Positions 37,357 through 45,953 of a stretch of 59,940 nucleotides of DNA are shown piece by piece (within the stretch, counting starts at the first letter, position 1; every line of letters starts with the position of its first letter). The translations under genes and the position numbers were made by a program. The stretch covers positions 15,211 to 75,150 of the forward strand of contig CADEER010000009.1 of the NCBI GenBank assembly GCA_902826395.1. The letters are read 5' to 3'. This DNA is from an uncultured bacterium (GTDB taxonomy: Bacteria > Desulfobacterota > Binatia > HRBIN30 > CADEER01). A model generated the notes under the pieces. That model had not been told where the DNA came from. It did no database searches and worked only from the letters and a program-made list of their open reading frames with translations.

Positions 37357-39107
37357 GTCGGCCGGGCGAGTCGGCAAGACTCGACCTGGCGCTGTGGTGC
37401 GGAGGTGGTGCCGGACTCATCGGCAGTCTCTACTTCCTCCTCGCCTGGAACGGGCACGCCATCTCATCCGCATTCGGCCTGCTGTTCCCGATCGCCGTCG
37501 CTTTGTTGTTGTCGGTGATCTGTGCGGCCGCGTGCGCTGACTCGATGCGCACACGGGCGGGTGCTGCCGCCGTCGCGACGGCCGCCATCTTCACCGCGGC
37601 TCTGTTCGTGCTCAACCTGGTACCTCCTGTCGCCCGCGACGAGCTCACGCATCATCTCGCTCTGCCCGAGCTGTACCTGTCGGCGGGTCGCGCGGTCGGC
37701 CTGCCTTTCGCCGAGCAGTCCTATTTTCCCATGCAACTGACGATGCTCTACACGCCTTTCCTGGCGCACGGGCTCGAGAGTGCACCGAAGGATCTGCATC
37801 TGCTCTTCGGGCTGGCGAGCGTCGGCATTATCGTTCTCTATCTGTCCTCCTACCTGCCGGCCGGCGTGGCCGCCTTTGTGGCGGTGCTGCTGCTCACGAC
37901 GCCGACTTTCGCAAACCTGGCGTCGAGCGCGTACGTGGATCTCGGCCTCTTCTTCTTCACCACCGTCGCCCTCGTGGCGCTGCTGCGCTGGTCGGAAACG
38001 GATCGCACTCCGCTGCTGGCGCTCGCTGGATTCGCCGCCGGCTGCGCCGCCTCGGTCAAGTACAACGGCTATCTGACCGTGCCTCTGCTGGCGATCGGAG
38101 CCATCGCGCTGTCGCCGCGACGCGACGCGTCGTCACTGGCGCGCAACCTGGCGATCTTCGCCGTACCGGCCGTGCTCCCACTGGTGCCGTGGCTGTTCCG
38201 CAACTACCTCGAAACGGGAAATCCGGTGTTCCCCCTGATGCGCAGCACATTCGGCGGTCCGCCGCGTCCCGGTTCGACCTCCATCGACATCCTCACCAAG
38301 CGGCGCTTTCTCTACGACGAGACGTGGATCGAGGTTCTGACGACTCCATTTCGCGCCTTCGTAACGGGTCGATACGGCGATCCAGCGCGCTTCGACGGCA
38401 CGTTCAATCCCCTTCTCCTCTTCGGCTTCCTGGGCGCCCTGATCGGCCGGCGGAACGAACGCGCGCGCTACCTCTGGCTGTTTTCGCTCTCGGTCCTCGT
38501 GCTCGTGTTCTTTCTGACTACCTTCCGCAGCCGCTACGCCATCGCCGCCGTGGCGGCGTTGGCGATTCTGACGGCCGAGCTGATCGACCACTGGCGCCGC
38601 ACCATGCCGCACGCGCGGGTGCTGCTGCCGGCACTCGGAGCGGCGGCGCTGGCCTTCAACCTCTGGCACTTCGCCGACTACTGGCGGACGATGTCGCCGA
38701 CATCGTATCTGAGCGGAAACCTGAGCCGGTCGGATTACATCACCCGCTTCGTACCCGAGTACCCGCTGTCGGAGTTCGCGAATCAGAACCTGGCGCCGCA
38801 CGCCAGAGTGTATCTCGCCTTCCTCGGGCAGCGGGGTTACTATTGGCGTCGCCCATACACGTATGACTTCCACTATTCGGGAACTTCGCTGCGCGATGCG
38901 GTGCGCGACGCGCAAACGGCCGAAGGTATCTCCGACGAGCTTCGCGAGCTCGGCATCAGCCACATCGCAGCCTCCGCGCCGTTGCTCGGTCGCTACCTGC
39001 AGGAAGATTTGACGGATACCGAGCTGTCGCGCTGGCAGGCCTTCGCATCGCGCCATCTGCGCCTACTGCACAGCCACGGGTCGTTCGGCCTGTACGAGAT
39101 CATCTGA
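37353..39107 (+). CDS. Polytopic GT39/PMT-like membrane glycosyltransferase
   Basis: 584 aa, about 11-12 hydrophobic segments. In the first large loop it has the Asp-Glu pair (Asp96-Glu97 in ARDELTHHLALPELY) diagnostic of the GT-C fold enzymes that use polyprenyl-phosphate sugars. A C-terminal soluble region (about 470-584) follows the last membrane span. Such enzymes add sugar to protein Ser/Thr or lipid acceptors on the periplasmic side. Its position inside the pilus cluster, next to a sugar-lipid synthase, makes pilin or another envelope protein the likely acceptor. Confidence 0.75.
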   Translation: MSRPGESARLDLALWCGGGAGLIGSLYFLLAWNGHAISSAFGLLFPIAVALLLSVICAAACADSMRTRAGAAAVATAAIFTAALFVLNLVPPVARDELTHHLALPELYLSAGRAVGLPFAEQSYFPMQLTMLYTPFLAHGLESAPKDLHLLFGLASVGIIVLYLSSYLPAGVAAFVAVLLLTTPTFANLASSAYVDLGLFFFTTVALVALLRWSETDRTPLLALAGFAAGCAASVKYNGYLTVPLLAIGAIALSPRRDASSLARNLAIFAVPAVLPLVPWLFRNYLETGNPVFPLMRSTFGGPPRPGSTSIDILTKRRFLYDETWIEVLTTPFRAFVTGRYGDPARFDGTFNPLLLFGFLGALIGRRNERARYLWLFSLSVLVLVFFLTTFRSRYAIAAVAALAILTAELIDHWRRTMPHARVLLPALGAAALAFNLWHFADYWRTMSPTSYLSGNLSRSDYITRFVPEYPLSEFANQNLAPHARVYLAFLGQRGYYWRRPYTYDFHYSGTSLRDAVRDAQTAEGISDELRELGISHIAASAPLLGRYLQEDLTDTELSRWQAFASRHLRLLHSHGSFGLYEII

Positions 39108-39126
39108 GCCCGACGGGAGAGATTCC

Positions 39127-40092
39127 ATGGAAGCGATCGCGAGCCGCGACGTCAGCGTCATCATTCCCGCGTTCAACGAGTCGGCGGCCATCGCGCCGTT
39201 GCTCCGGTCGCTCGCGGAAGAAGTGCCCGGCGCCGAGATCCTGGTGATCGACGACGGTTCGACGGATGATACCGCCGCGGTCGCGACGGCACTCGGAGCC
39301 CGCGTCATCTCGCACGCCTACAACATCGGCAACGGCGCCGCGGTGAAGACCGGCCTGCGCAATGCGAGCCGTTCGTATGTAGTTCTGATGGACGCCGACG
39401 GCCAGCATCAGGCCAAGGACGTTCCGCGCCTGACCGCCCACCTGCTCCGCTACAACATGGTGGTCGGCGAGCGGCCCGCCTCCGGCCAGGCAGGATGGCA
39501 CCGTTGGCTGGCCAACACGATCTACAACCGACTCGCCACGTACGTGAGCGAGTTCCCGATTCGCGATCTGACCAGCGGCTTCCGAGCCATGCGCACCAGC
39601 GAAGTCCGGCGTTACCTGGAGATTCTGCCGAACACCTTCTCCTATCCGACGACTCTGACCCTCGCCTACCTGCGCAGCGGACTGACGCTGCGCTACGAGG
39701 AGATCGACATCCGGCGCCGGGTCGGCGTCAGCAAGATCCGAATCTGGCAGGACGGCACGCGGTTTCTGCTGATCCTCACCAAGATCGCGACGCTGTTCGC
39801 TCCGTTCCGCGTATTCCTGCCGGTCAGCCTGGCGTTCTTCGCGACTGGATCGCTGTACTACCTCTACACGTTCATCACCGAACACCGCTTCACCAACATG
39901 GCGGCACTGCTGCTCTCTACGGGCGTGATCATCTTCATGCTGGGGCTGGTGTCCGAACAGATCTCCCTGATGCGCAGTGAGCGCATCGAGGCGGCGACCA
40001 CTACCAAGCTCCGGGAGATGGCGGTAGCGAGCGACAAACGTCCCACGCCGCGACGCGGCAACAAGAAGGAGCCGAAGTCTCTCTCCGCGTAG
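39127..40092 (+). CDS. GT2 polyprenyl-phosphate glycosyltransferase (DPM1/GtrB-like)
   Basis: 321 aa. The GT-A nucleotide-sugar fold is clear: VSVIIPAFNESAAI, IDDGSTDD at 41-48, the metal-binding DADGQHQ near 89-95 and the acceptor region RDLTSGFRAM. Two C-terminal membrane segments (VFLPVSLAFFATGSLYYLY and ALLLSTGVIIFMLGLVSEQI) anchor it. Enzymes of this type transfer a sugar from a nucleotide to polyprenyl phosphate, the donor used by GT-C enzymes such as the one encoded 19 nt upstream. The tail is basic (KRPTPRRGNKKEPK). Confidence 0.85.
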   Translation: MEAIASRDVSVIIPAFNESAAIAPLLRSLAEEVPGAEILVIDDGSTDDTAAVATALGARVISHAYNIGNGAAVKTGLRNASRSYVVLMDADGQHQAKDVPRLTAHLLRYNMVVGERPASGQAGWHRWLANTIYNRLATYVSEFPIRDLTSGFRAMRTSEVRRYLEILPNTFSYPTTLTLAYLRSGLTLRYEEIDIRRRVGVSKIRIWQDGTRFLLILTKIATLFAPFRVFLPVSLAFFATGSLYYLYTFITEHRFTNMAALLLSTGVIIFMLGLVSEQISLMRSERIEAATTTKLREMAVASDKRPTPRRGNKKEPKSLSA

Positions 40093-40172
40093 CGCCGCCT
40101 TCCGACCGGCGGTAGGACTACTGGTTCAGAGAGCTTCACCATCCGGATGACCTCGGAGTCGCGAAAGGCCTC

Positions 40173-40937
40173 ATGATGATGTTTTTGGTGTTCACACTGG
40201 CGGCCATGATCGGCTCGTTCCTCAACGTCTGCATCCACAGGATTCCGAACGAAGAGTCGGTCGCGTTCCCGCCGTCGCACTGCCCGCACTGCAAGGCGCC
40301 GATTCGGCCGTGGGACAACGTTCCGATCGTCAGCTACGCGCTCCTGCGAGGCCGCTGTCGCCAGTGCAAGACGCCGATCTCGATGCGCTATCCGTTCGTC
40401 GAGATCCTGACCGGATTGGCCGGAGTAGCTACGTACGCGTTCTTTGGTCCCGTCCCTCAGGCCTTGCTGTTCTTCGCCTTTCTCTGCGCGCTGATCGTCA
40501 TCACCTTCATCGATCTGGATCACCAGATCATTCCCGACGTCATCAGCCTGCCGGGAATCGTCATCGGTCTGGTCGCCGCGTTCCTTCCCGGCAATCCCGA
40601 CTGGAAGGAGTCGCTACTCGGCGTTCTCATCGGCGGCGGCATCCTGTGGGCGATCGCCGAAGGATACTTCCGCCTCACGGGACGCGAGGGCATGGGCGGA
40701 GGAGACGTGAAGTTGCTCGCCATGATCGGGGCATTTCTCGGCTGGCGCGCCATCCCCGTCACGCTCATGATCGCGTCCCTGACCGGCACGGCGCTCGGAC
40801 TGGCGCTGATGCTCGGCCGCGGCGAAGGAAGACAGATGGCGATCCCGTTCGGACCGTTCCTCGCCGCCGGCGCAGTCGTGGCGCTGTTCGTCGGCGAGCC
40901 GCTCATGCAGTGGTACTTGGGCCTCACCCGACTCTAG
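40173..40937 (+). CDS. pilD: Type IV prepilin peptidase / N-methyltransferase PilD
   Basis: 254 aa, polytopic. It cleaves prepilins after Gly and N-methylates the new N-terminus. Evidence: MIGSFLNVCIHRIP, the cytoplasmic zinc motif with Cys37, Cys40, Cys62, Cys65 (HCPHC, RCRQC), and the two aspartate regions of the membrane protease, FIDLDHQIIPD near 112-122 and GMGGGDVKLL with Asp178. Tandem ATG codons at 40173/40176/40179 leave the exact start open. It processes PilA and the four pseudopilins encoded just downstream. Confidence 0.95.
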   Translation: MMMFLVFTLAAMIGSFLNVCIHRIPNEESVAFPPSHCPHCKAPIRPWDNVPIVSYALLRGRCRQCKTPISMRYPFVEILTGLAGVATYAFFGPVPQALLFFAFLCALIVITFIDLDHQIIPDVISLPGIVIGLVAAFLPGNPDWKESLLGVLIGGGILWAIAEGYFRLTGREGMGGGDVKLLAMIGAFLGWRAIPVTLMIASLTGTALGLALMLGRGEGRQMAIPFGPFLAAGAVVALFVGEPLMQWYLGLTRL

Positions 40938-41010
40938 TCCTACTGCGTAAACGGCCGAGTCCGAGGTGGGCGTTCACACCGCCCCCCACTAAACAGCACT
41001 CGCCCGCTAT

Positions 41011-41039
41011 TTGACATCTATACAACCGCTCTCTACTGT
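41011..41039 (+). promoter_or_regulatory. Sigma-70-like promoter of the minor pseudopilin operon, possibly leaderless
   Basis: TTGACA (41011-41016), 17 bp, TACTGT (41034-41039). Initiation about seven bases after the -10 would fall at or next to the ATG at 41047, so the message would have almost no leader. There is no Shine-Dalgarno before that ATG. Confidence 0.5.
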
Positions 41040-41045
41040 AGCGGT
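41025..41045 (+). repeat. Inverted repeat over the -10 of the pseudopilin promoter
   Basis: ACCGCT (41025-41030) and AGCGGT (41040-41045) are perfect inverted copies flanking and overlapping the -10 hexamer, the place of a repressor operator. Chance occurrence of a 6-bp pair is possible. Confidence 0.35.
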
Positions 41046-41046
41046 C

Positions 41047-41493
41047 ATGGATGGTCGGGGCGTGACGCTGGTCGAGCTGGTCGCCGCGATGTCGGTCGCC
41101 GCGGCACTCGCCGGGGTGGCAGTTTTCGAGTTCCGCGATCTGCAAGCCGAGTGGCACCTCAGCGGCGCGGTGCGACAGGTTGTTCTCGACCTGCGCATGG
41201 CCCGCATCGCGGCGATCGCAGAAGCGCGTACGCACGGCCTGCGCTTCGACACCGCCGCGGCAGCGTACACCCCGGAGTCGCAGGACGATGACGGAGCCTT
41301 CACCGCTAACGGGTTGCCGCGCCGCCTACCCGGCGCGGTGCGGATCGTCGAGTGCACGGCACGCGGGGGGGCCGTGCGCTTCCGGCCACTCGGCAACGCG
41401 GCGTCGTTCGGCACCATCACCATCGAAGGGCCGGACACGAGTAGCCGGCGGATCGTCGTAGACATGGCCGGACGCGTGCGGGTGGCGCGATGA
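41047..41493 (+). CDS. GspH/FimT-type minor pseudopilin
   Basis: 148 aa from ATG 41047, chosen because it gives a five-residue leader MDGRG before VTLVELVAAMSVAAALAGVA, with Glu at +5 (Glu10 of the precursor). The rest matches the FimT/GspH pattern (LDLRMARIAAIAEARTHGLR and a C-terminal strand region ending VDMAGRVRVAR). Minor pseudopilins prime pilus assembly at the inner membrane. First of five overlapping genes. Confidence 0.85.
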   Translation: MDGRGVTLVELVAAMSVAAALAGVAVFEFRDLQAEWHLSGAVRQVVLDLRMARIAAIAEARTHGLRFDTAAAAYTPESQDDDGAFTANGLPRRLPGAVRIVECTARGGAVRFRPLGNAASFGTITIEGPDTSSRRIVVDMAGRVRVAR

Positions 41494-41852
41494 CCCCGGC
41501 CCGCACGATGGCCGCCGGCCTGAGCACCGTGGAGGCTCTCGTCGCCACCGGACTCCTGGGCCTCGTCGCCACGGCGCTCGCGCAAAGTCTCGTGTGGGCG
41601 ACGGCAGCGCGCACGCAGAGCGCGCGACGGATGCAAGCGACCCAGCACGCGATGAGCATCGTCGAGGAGCTACGGGGAGGCGCCCGGGAGATTGCGTCGG
41701 AGGAAGGCGACTTCGTCCGGCAATGGAGCCATACGGCCGTGCCCGGCACGCCCGGCCTGTACCGCTTCGCAGTGACCGTCCAATGGCTCGACGCCGGCAC
41801 CGGCCAGGTGCGACTCGAAGGCCTCGCATGGCACCACCCGGGTGCACAGTGA
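41490..41852 (+). CDS. PilV/GspI-type minor pseudopilin
   Basis: 120 aa. The leader ends at Gly10 (MTPARTMAAG) and the mature N-terminus is LSTVEALVATGLLGLVATAL, with Glu at +5. The short globular part (SIVEELRGGAREI, then VQWLDAGTGQVRLEGLAW) is like PilV. It overlaps the upstream gene by ATGA and the downstream one by GTGA. Processed by the nearby PilD. Confidence 0.8.
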   Translation: MTPARTMAAGLSTVEALVATGLLGLVATALAQSLVWATAARTQSARRMQATQHAMSIVEELRGGAREIASEEGDFVRQWSHTAVPGTPGLYRFAVTVQWLDAGTGQVRLEGLAWHHPGAQ

Positions 41853-42502
41853 TCCGCGCCAGCCAACCTCGGGGTGCCGTTCGCCGGCGCAGTCGTCAGG
41901 CGGGTTGGAGCCTGGTCGACCTGCTTCTCTCGTCGCTGTTCATCGCTCTCCTGGCAGCGATCCTGCACAGCACCTCGATCGCGGCGATGCACGCCGTGCG
42001 GGTACGCGAGGTCGCAGACGACCTCGACGAAAACGCTCGCATCGCGCTGGAGATCATGGCGCGCGACATCCGCGACTGTGGGTACGGGCTGGCGACAGCG
42101 ACCGATCGCGGATTGCGCGACGCGACACCGACGCGTATTCGCGTGGCGCGCGATCTCGATCTCGACGGCGAGACCGCCTCGGCGGGCGAACGCGTCTCCT
42201 ATGCGCTCTTCGGCAGCTCACGCCAGCTCCGCCGACAGGCGGGGGACGCGGCACCGCAGCCCATGGTCGACAATCTGGTCGCCGAGCAGGAGCTGTTCCG
42301 CTTCTTCGATGGCGACGGCAACGAGATCTCCGGGGCTGCTGCCGGCGGCGATCTCGACGAGCGGCAACGAGCTACCGTGCGCTGGATCGAGATCACTCTG
42401 TCTCTGGATGCCCCGCATCCGATTCCGGGCGAGCTACCCATTACCGCCGAGCATCGCGTCCGCGTCAGCTTGCGCAACGGGCAGAGTTGGAGCAGCCCGT
42501 GA
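41849..42502 (+). CDS. PilW-type minor pseudopilin with Asp at position +5
   Basis: 217 aa from GTG 41849 (GTGA overlap). The leader ends RRRSRQAG and the mature part begins WSLVDLLLSSLFIALLAAIL, so the usual Glu5 is Asp. The region after the helix (ENARIALEIMARDIRDCGYG) is a PilW hallmark. Later sequence (VSYALFGSSRQL, FFDGDGNEI, HRVRVSLRNG) also fits. Asp may keep the salt bridge to the neighbouring N-terminus weakly. Third gene of the pseudopilin set. Confidence 0.8.
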   Translation: MIRASQPRGAVRRRSRQAGWSLVDLLLSSLFIALLAAILHSTSIAAMHAVRVREVADDLDENARIALEIMARDIRDCGYGLATATDRGLRDATPTRIRVARDLDLDGETASAGERVSYALFGSSRQLRRQAGDAAPQPMVDNLVAEQELFRFFDGDGNEISGAAAGGDLDERQRATVRWIEITLSLDAPHPIPGELPITAEHRVRVSLRNGQSWSSP

Positions 42503-43515
42503 TCCGGTACGAAGTCGGATCGGAGCAGGGCGCCGCGTTGATTTCGACGATCCTCGCCACAGCGTTGTTTCTGCTGATCGGCACCATCGCATCACAGCAG
42601 GCAGTGATCAGTTTTCTGGTCAGCCACCGGGTGACCGAGAGCGCTGAAGCTCTGGTGGCGGCGGAGACGGCGATGGCAGCGGCGCTCGCAGACGTGGCGC
42701 GCCAGCCGAGCTTCGCCCGCTTGTCTCAGGCCGACGGCGGCACGTTTCCGTTTCTCGACGGCGCCACACCGCCGCAGCCCCTGCCGGATTCTTTCGCCGT
42801 CGACGCCCGCCTGCGATCCCGTTCGGAGACGCGGATCGACGTGATCGCCACGGCGCGGGGACGCAATCGGGCACGGCGGATCCTGGTGACGACCATCGAG
42901 CGGGAGGATCGGCCGTTCCTACCTGCCGCTTTGTTTCTCGCCGCCGACACCCCCACGCTGTCGCCATCCGGCACTCTCGAGATCTCCGGCTCGGCGGCGG
43001 ACGAGGTATCGGCCGTCGCCACACCATCGCTGGCGCACGCGGATGCCCTGGCAGGCGCGCTCTCTTCAAGCGGCGCTCAGATCACTGGAGGGGTGAACCC
43101 GAGCGATTGGGACGACCTCGACGATCTCATCTCCCGGGCCCGTGAGAGCGCACTCTCCCTGCCCGAGAACCCGAGTGGAGCGATTGCTCCCGGCATCTGG
43201 CTGTCGCGCGGCTCGGCCGACATCGCAGACGCCGGCGGCGAGGGCGTCTGGCTTGTCGAAGGGGATCTCGCGATCGACGGAGTGCTGACCTTCGAAGGAC
43301 TGTTGATCGTCCTTGGCGACATCCGCGTATCGACCGGGTCGGAGATGGCGGTGCGAGGTGGCGTCGTTCAAGCGAGGCCGGGGCGCCTCTTCGATTGCGA
43401 TGGCCACGTCGTCATCGACTACGATCTCGATGCGCTGAACGCGATCGACTCCATGCACCCGGGCCTGCTCGACCGTCGCGCGCGGGTGATCGGCTGGCGA
43501 GACGAAGCGCCATGA
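42499..43515 (+). CDS. PilX/GspK-like pseudopilin with a repeat-rich C-terminal domain
   Basis: 338 aa from GTG 42499 (GTGA overlap). The N-terminus SEQG then AALISTILATALFLLIGTIA is PilX-like, with Ser instead of Glu at +5, as in tip pseudopilins. After a typical region (SAEALVAAETAMAAALADVA) the last 100 residues show spaced hydrophobic turns (GVWLVEGDLAIDG, GLLIVLGDIRVSTG, MAVRGGVVQA) like a small beta-helix. It is the largest of the four pseudopilins and probably sits at the pilus tip. It overlaps the receiver-protein gene. Confidence 0.75.
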   Translation: MIRYEVGSEQGAALISTILATALFLLIGTIASQQAVISFLVSHRVTESAEALVAAETAMAAALADVARQPSFARLSQADGGTFPFLDGATPPQPLPDSFAVDARLRSRSETRIDVIATARGRNRARRILVTTIEREDRPFLPAALFLAADTPTLSPSGTLEISGSAADEVSAVATPSLAHADALAGALSSSGAQITGGVNPSDWDDLDDLISRARESALSLPENPSGAIAPGIWLSRGSADIADAGGEGVWLVEGDLAIDGVLTFEGLLIVLGDIRVSTGSEMAVRGGVVQARPGRLFDCDGHVVIDYDLDALNAIDSMHPGLLDRRARVIGWRDEAP

Positions 43516-43973
43516 GCCCCGTCGAGTTGCACGACTCGGCCGGCGCAACACAACCGGCCGATATGGCCGTCTCGGATCGCCCGGCCCCGCGGGTCCTATT
43601 GGTCGACGACGAAGAGGACACGCGAATGCTCACCGAGGCCATCCTGTCGCGACGCGGATACGAGGTCCGCCTCGCCGACAGCGGTCGGACCGCGCTCGCC
43701 ATGCTCGCCGAGGACTACGACGCCGTTCTGCTCGACGTAATGATGCCCGAGATGAGCGGCCTCGAAGTCTTGTCGCGCATCCGCGAGACGCCGCGCCTCG
43801 CGCGACTCCCCGTAATTCTGCTCACGGCACGCCAGCGCGACCGCGACCTGATCGAGGGCTATCGCGACGGTGCCGACTACTACATCACCAAGCCCTGCAC
43901 GGCCGAGCAGATCGAGTACGGACTGCGCCTCGTGCTCGGAGATGGCGGCGCATCGCGCCGTACACCGGGTTGA
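43512..43973 (+). CDS. Stand-alone response-regulator receiver protein
   Basis: 153 aa from ATG 43512 (ATGA overlap with the PilX-like gene). A 24-residue N-terminal extension precedes a single complete receiver domain: acidic pair Asp32-Asp33 (VDDEED), phosphoacceptor Asp75 (LLDVMMPEMSG), Thr105 (LLTARQ) and Lys127 (ITKP). No output domain. Being cotranslated with pilus tip genes suggests control of pilus function, like PilG/PilH-type receivers of Pseudomonas, but there is no dedicated kinase beside it; the hybrid sensor kinase at 46.8-49.4 kb is a possible partner. Confidence 0.85.
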   Translation: MSPVELHDSAGATQPADMAVSDRPAPRVLLVDDEEDTRMLTEAILSRRGYEVRLADSGRTALAMLAEDYDAVLLDVMMPEMSGLEVLSRIRETPRLARLPVILLTARQRDRDLIEGYRDGADYYITKPCTAEQIEYGLRLVLGDGGASRRTPG

Positions 43974-44005
43974 CACCCGCCCGGGAGAGGGAGAGGGTCT
44001 GCTCC

Positions 44006-44944
44006 ATGCGGACGATCGGCCACGAGGCGACCTGGAATGCGCTCGATCGCGCCTTTCGCGACGATCGCCTCGCTCACGCCCTGCTTTTCACCGGTGCTCC
44101 CGGCATCGGCAAGGCGCTCCTGGCGGTCGACTTCGCGACGCGCATCCTGTGTCGAGGCGAAGCGCCGCCGTGCGGCGACTGCAACCGATGCCGTCAAGTG
44201 GAGGCCCGCACCCATCCGGACCTCCGACTCATCGGCTTGAGCGAAGGCAAGAAGGAGATCGGCGTCGACACCGCGCGCGACATCAAGCGCTTCGCGCAGA
44301 TGCACGGCTTCGGCGGCGACGCGAAGATCGTCATCATCGACGAGGCCCATCGCCTCTCGATCGCCGCTCAGAACGCTCTCCTCAAGACGCTCGAAGAGCC
44401 CCCCGGGCGAGCTCTTTTGATCCTCGTGACCGAGAGCCCCGGCGCCCTGCTGTCCACGGTGCGATCGCGATGCCAGCGAATCGTCTTCCGGCCGCTCGAT
44501 GACGAGCACGTGCGCTCGGTTCTCCGGCACCACAAGCTGGACGACGACGAGATCGACCGCCTGTTGCCGATCGCCCAGGGGAGTCCCGGCCGCGCGCTGG
44601 CGCTGCGCGAGTTGCTCGCCGAGCCCGACATCGAGCTGCTGCAGAGGACGGTTGCGGGCCTCCGACCCGGCCAGTATGGTCCGGCCGTCGAGTTCGCAGG
44701 AGCCTTGGGGCGAACCGAACAGGAAATGACAGCGCGACTCGCCCTATTGGAAGAGCTCATGCAGCAGCAGCTTGTCGAGGCACTGCGCGCCGGTCGGACA
44801 CGCGAGTTCGCCGACGCAGAGCTCCGGCGCCTGGCGGTGCTTTCCGACGCGCGTGTTCTGCTGCGGCGCCGCAATCCCAACCGCCCCCTGCTGGCCGAAG
44901 CGACGGCTATTCGACTGGGCGCGATCTCCGGCCACGATTTCTAG
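44006..44944 (+). CDS. holB: DNA polymerase III subunit delta'
   Basis: 312 aa from ATG 44006, preceded by GAGAGGG (spacing 9). Part of the clamp loader. AAA+ features: GAPGIGKALL (P-loop), a zinc module CGDCNRCRQVEARTHPDL, KIVIIDEAHRLSIAAQNALLKTLEEPP (Walker B and following; given in part), and the sensor motif STVRSRCQRI with SRC. The C-terminal collar domain is present. It begins the holB-ricT-tatD neighbourhood conserved across many bacteria. Confidence 0.9.
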   Translation: MRTIGHEATWNALDRAFRDDRLAHALLFTGAPGIGKALLAVDFATRILCRGEAPPCGDCNRCRQVEARTHPDLRLIGLSEGKKEIGVDTARDIKRFAQMHGFGGDAKIVIIDEAHRLSIAAQNALLKTLEEPPGRALLILVTESPGALLSTVRSRCQRIVFRPLDDEHVRSVLRHHKLDDDEIDRLLPIAQGSPGRALALRELLAEPDIELLQRTVAGLRPGQYGPAVEFAGALGRTEQEMTARLALLEELMQQQLVEALRAGRTREFADAELRRLAVLSDARVLLRRRNPNRPLLAEATAIRLGAISGHDF

Positions 44945-44954
44945 CGAGCGGAAA

Positions 44955-45851
44955 ATGTCCGACGACCCGGCCAATCCCGAAACCCCTGAAGAGTATCCGG
45001 ACGCAGAAGCGCCCGGACCCGATGCGTCCGATCAGAAGACGGCCTCGCTCGTGCATGTCCAGTTTCGGCCGGACGGCGGACGGTACGACTACGACGCCGG
45101 CAACCTGCCTCTGAAGATCGGCGACCTCGTCCTGGTGAACACGGCGCGCGGCACGACCCTCGGAACGATCGTCGGCGAGCCGCGCACCGTCAGCGCGCGG
45201 CAGGTGCAGCGCGGCACTCCACGGGTCATACGCCGAGCCGACGCCCGTGCAGTGGCGCGCTACGAGAGCAACATGGAGCGCGCGCTCAAAGCACAACAGA
45301 TCTGCGCCCACCGGATCCGCGAGCGCAATATGCCCATGCGCCTCATCACCGCCGAGTCGACGTTCGACGGCTCGAAGATCACCTTCTATTTCTTTGCCGA
45401 GAAGCGCGTCGACTTCCGCGAGCTGGTTCGAGAGCTCAACCAGACGCTGCACACACGCATCGAGATGAAGCACATCGGCAACCGCGACGAGACCAAGATG
45501 CTCGGCGGCGTCGGTCCTTGCGGGCGCGAGCTGTGCTGCTCGAGTTGGCTGCGCGAGTTCAGCTCGGTGTCCGTGCGCATGGCCAAGGAACAGGGCCTGT
45601 CGCTGAAGCCTTCGAAGCTGGCCGGTATGTGCGGCCGATTGAAGTGCTGTCTGCGCTATGAATACGAGACCTACCGCGAGCTCGGCCGCTCCCTGCCCAA
45701 CATCGGGCGCCAGGTGGAATCGGTGAAGGGCAACGGCGTGGTGATGCGGCAGAATCGCTTGAAGCAGTCCGTAGTCCTGCGTTTGGAAGGCGACGGCGTC
45801 GAAATCGAAGTGCTGCTCGACGACCTGGTCGAGAAGCGCGCCGAATCCTGA
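44955..45851 (+). CDS. ricT: PSP1-domain iron-sulfur protein RicT (YaaT)
   Basis: 298 aa from ATG 44955. The PSP1 core is seen in MLGGVGPCGRELCCSSWL and KLAGMCGRLKCCLRYE, with the clustered cysteines that bind an iron-sulfur cluster in RicT of Bacillus, where RicAFT aids RNase Y-dependent RNA maturation. The N-terminal acidic tail (DDPANPETPEEYPDAEAPG) is extra. It lies 10 nt after holB, as in Firmicutes and many Deltaproteobacteria. RicA and RicF partners are not here, so the role in this organism is open. Confidence 0.88.
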   Translation: MSDDPANPETPEEYPDAEAPGPDASDQKTASLVHVQFRPDGGRYDYDAGNLPLKIGDLVLVNTARGTTLGTIVGEPRTVSARQVQRGTPRVIRRADARAVARYESNMERALKAQQICAHRIRERNMPMRLITAESTFDGSKITFYFFAEKRVDFRELVRELNQTLHTRIEMKHIGNRDETKMLGGVGPCGRELCCSSWLREFSSVSVRMAKEQGLSLKPSKLAGMCGRLKCCLRYEYETYRELGRSLPNIGRQVESVKGNGVVMRQNRLKQSVVLRLEGDGVEIEVLLDDLVEKRAES

Positions 45852-45953
45852 GCCGAACGGAGAGGCGCGTTCCATCGATCGCGGCACCCGGGTCTCGATC
45901 GACACCCCGCGCAACGCACAAGCACCGCCGGCGAAGATCGCCCAGCACTTCCC

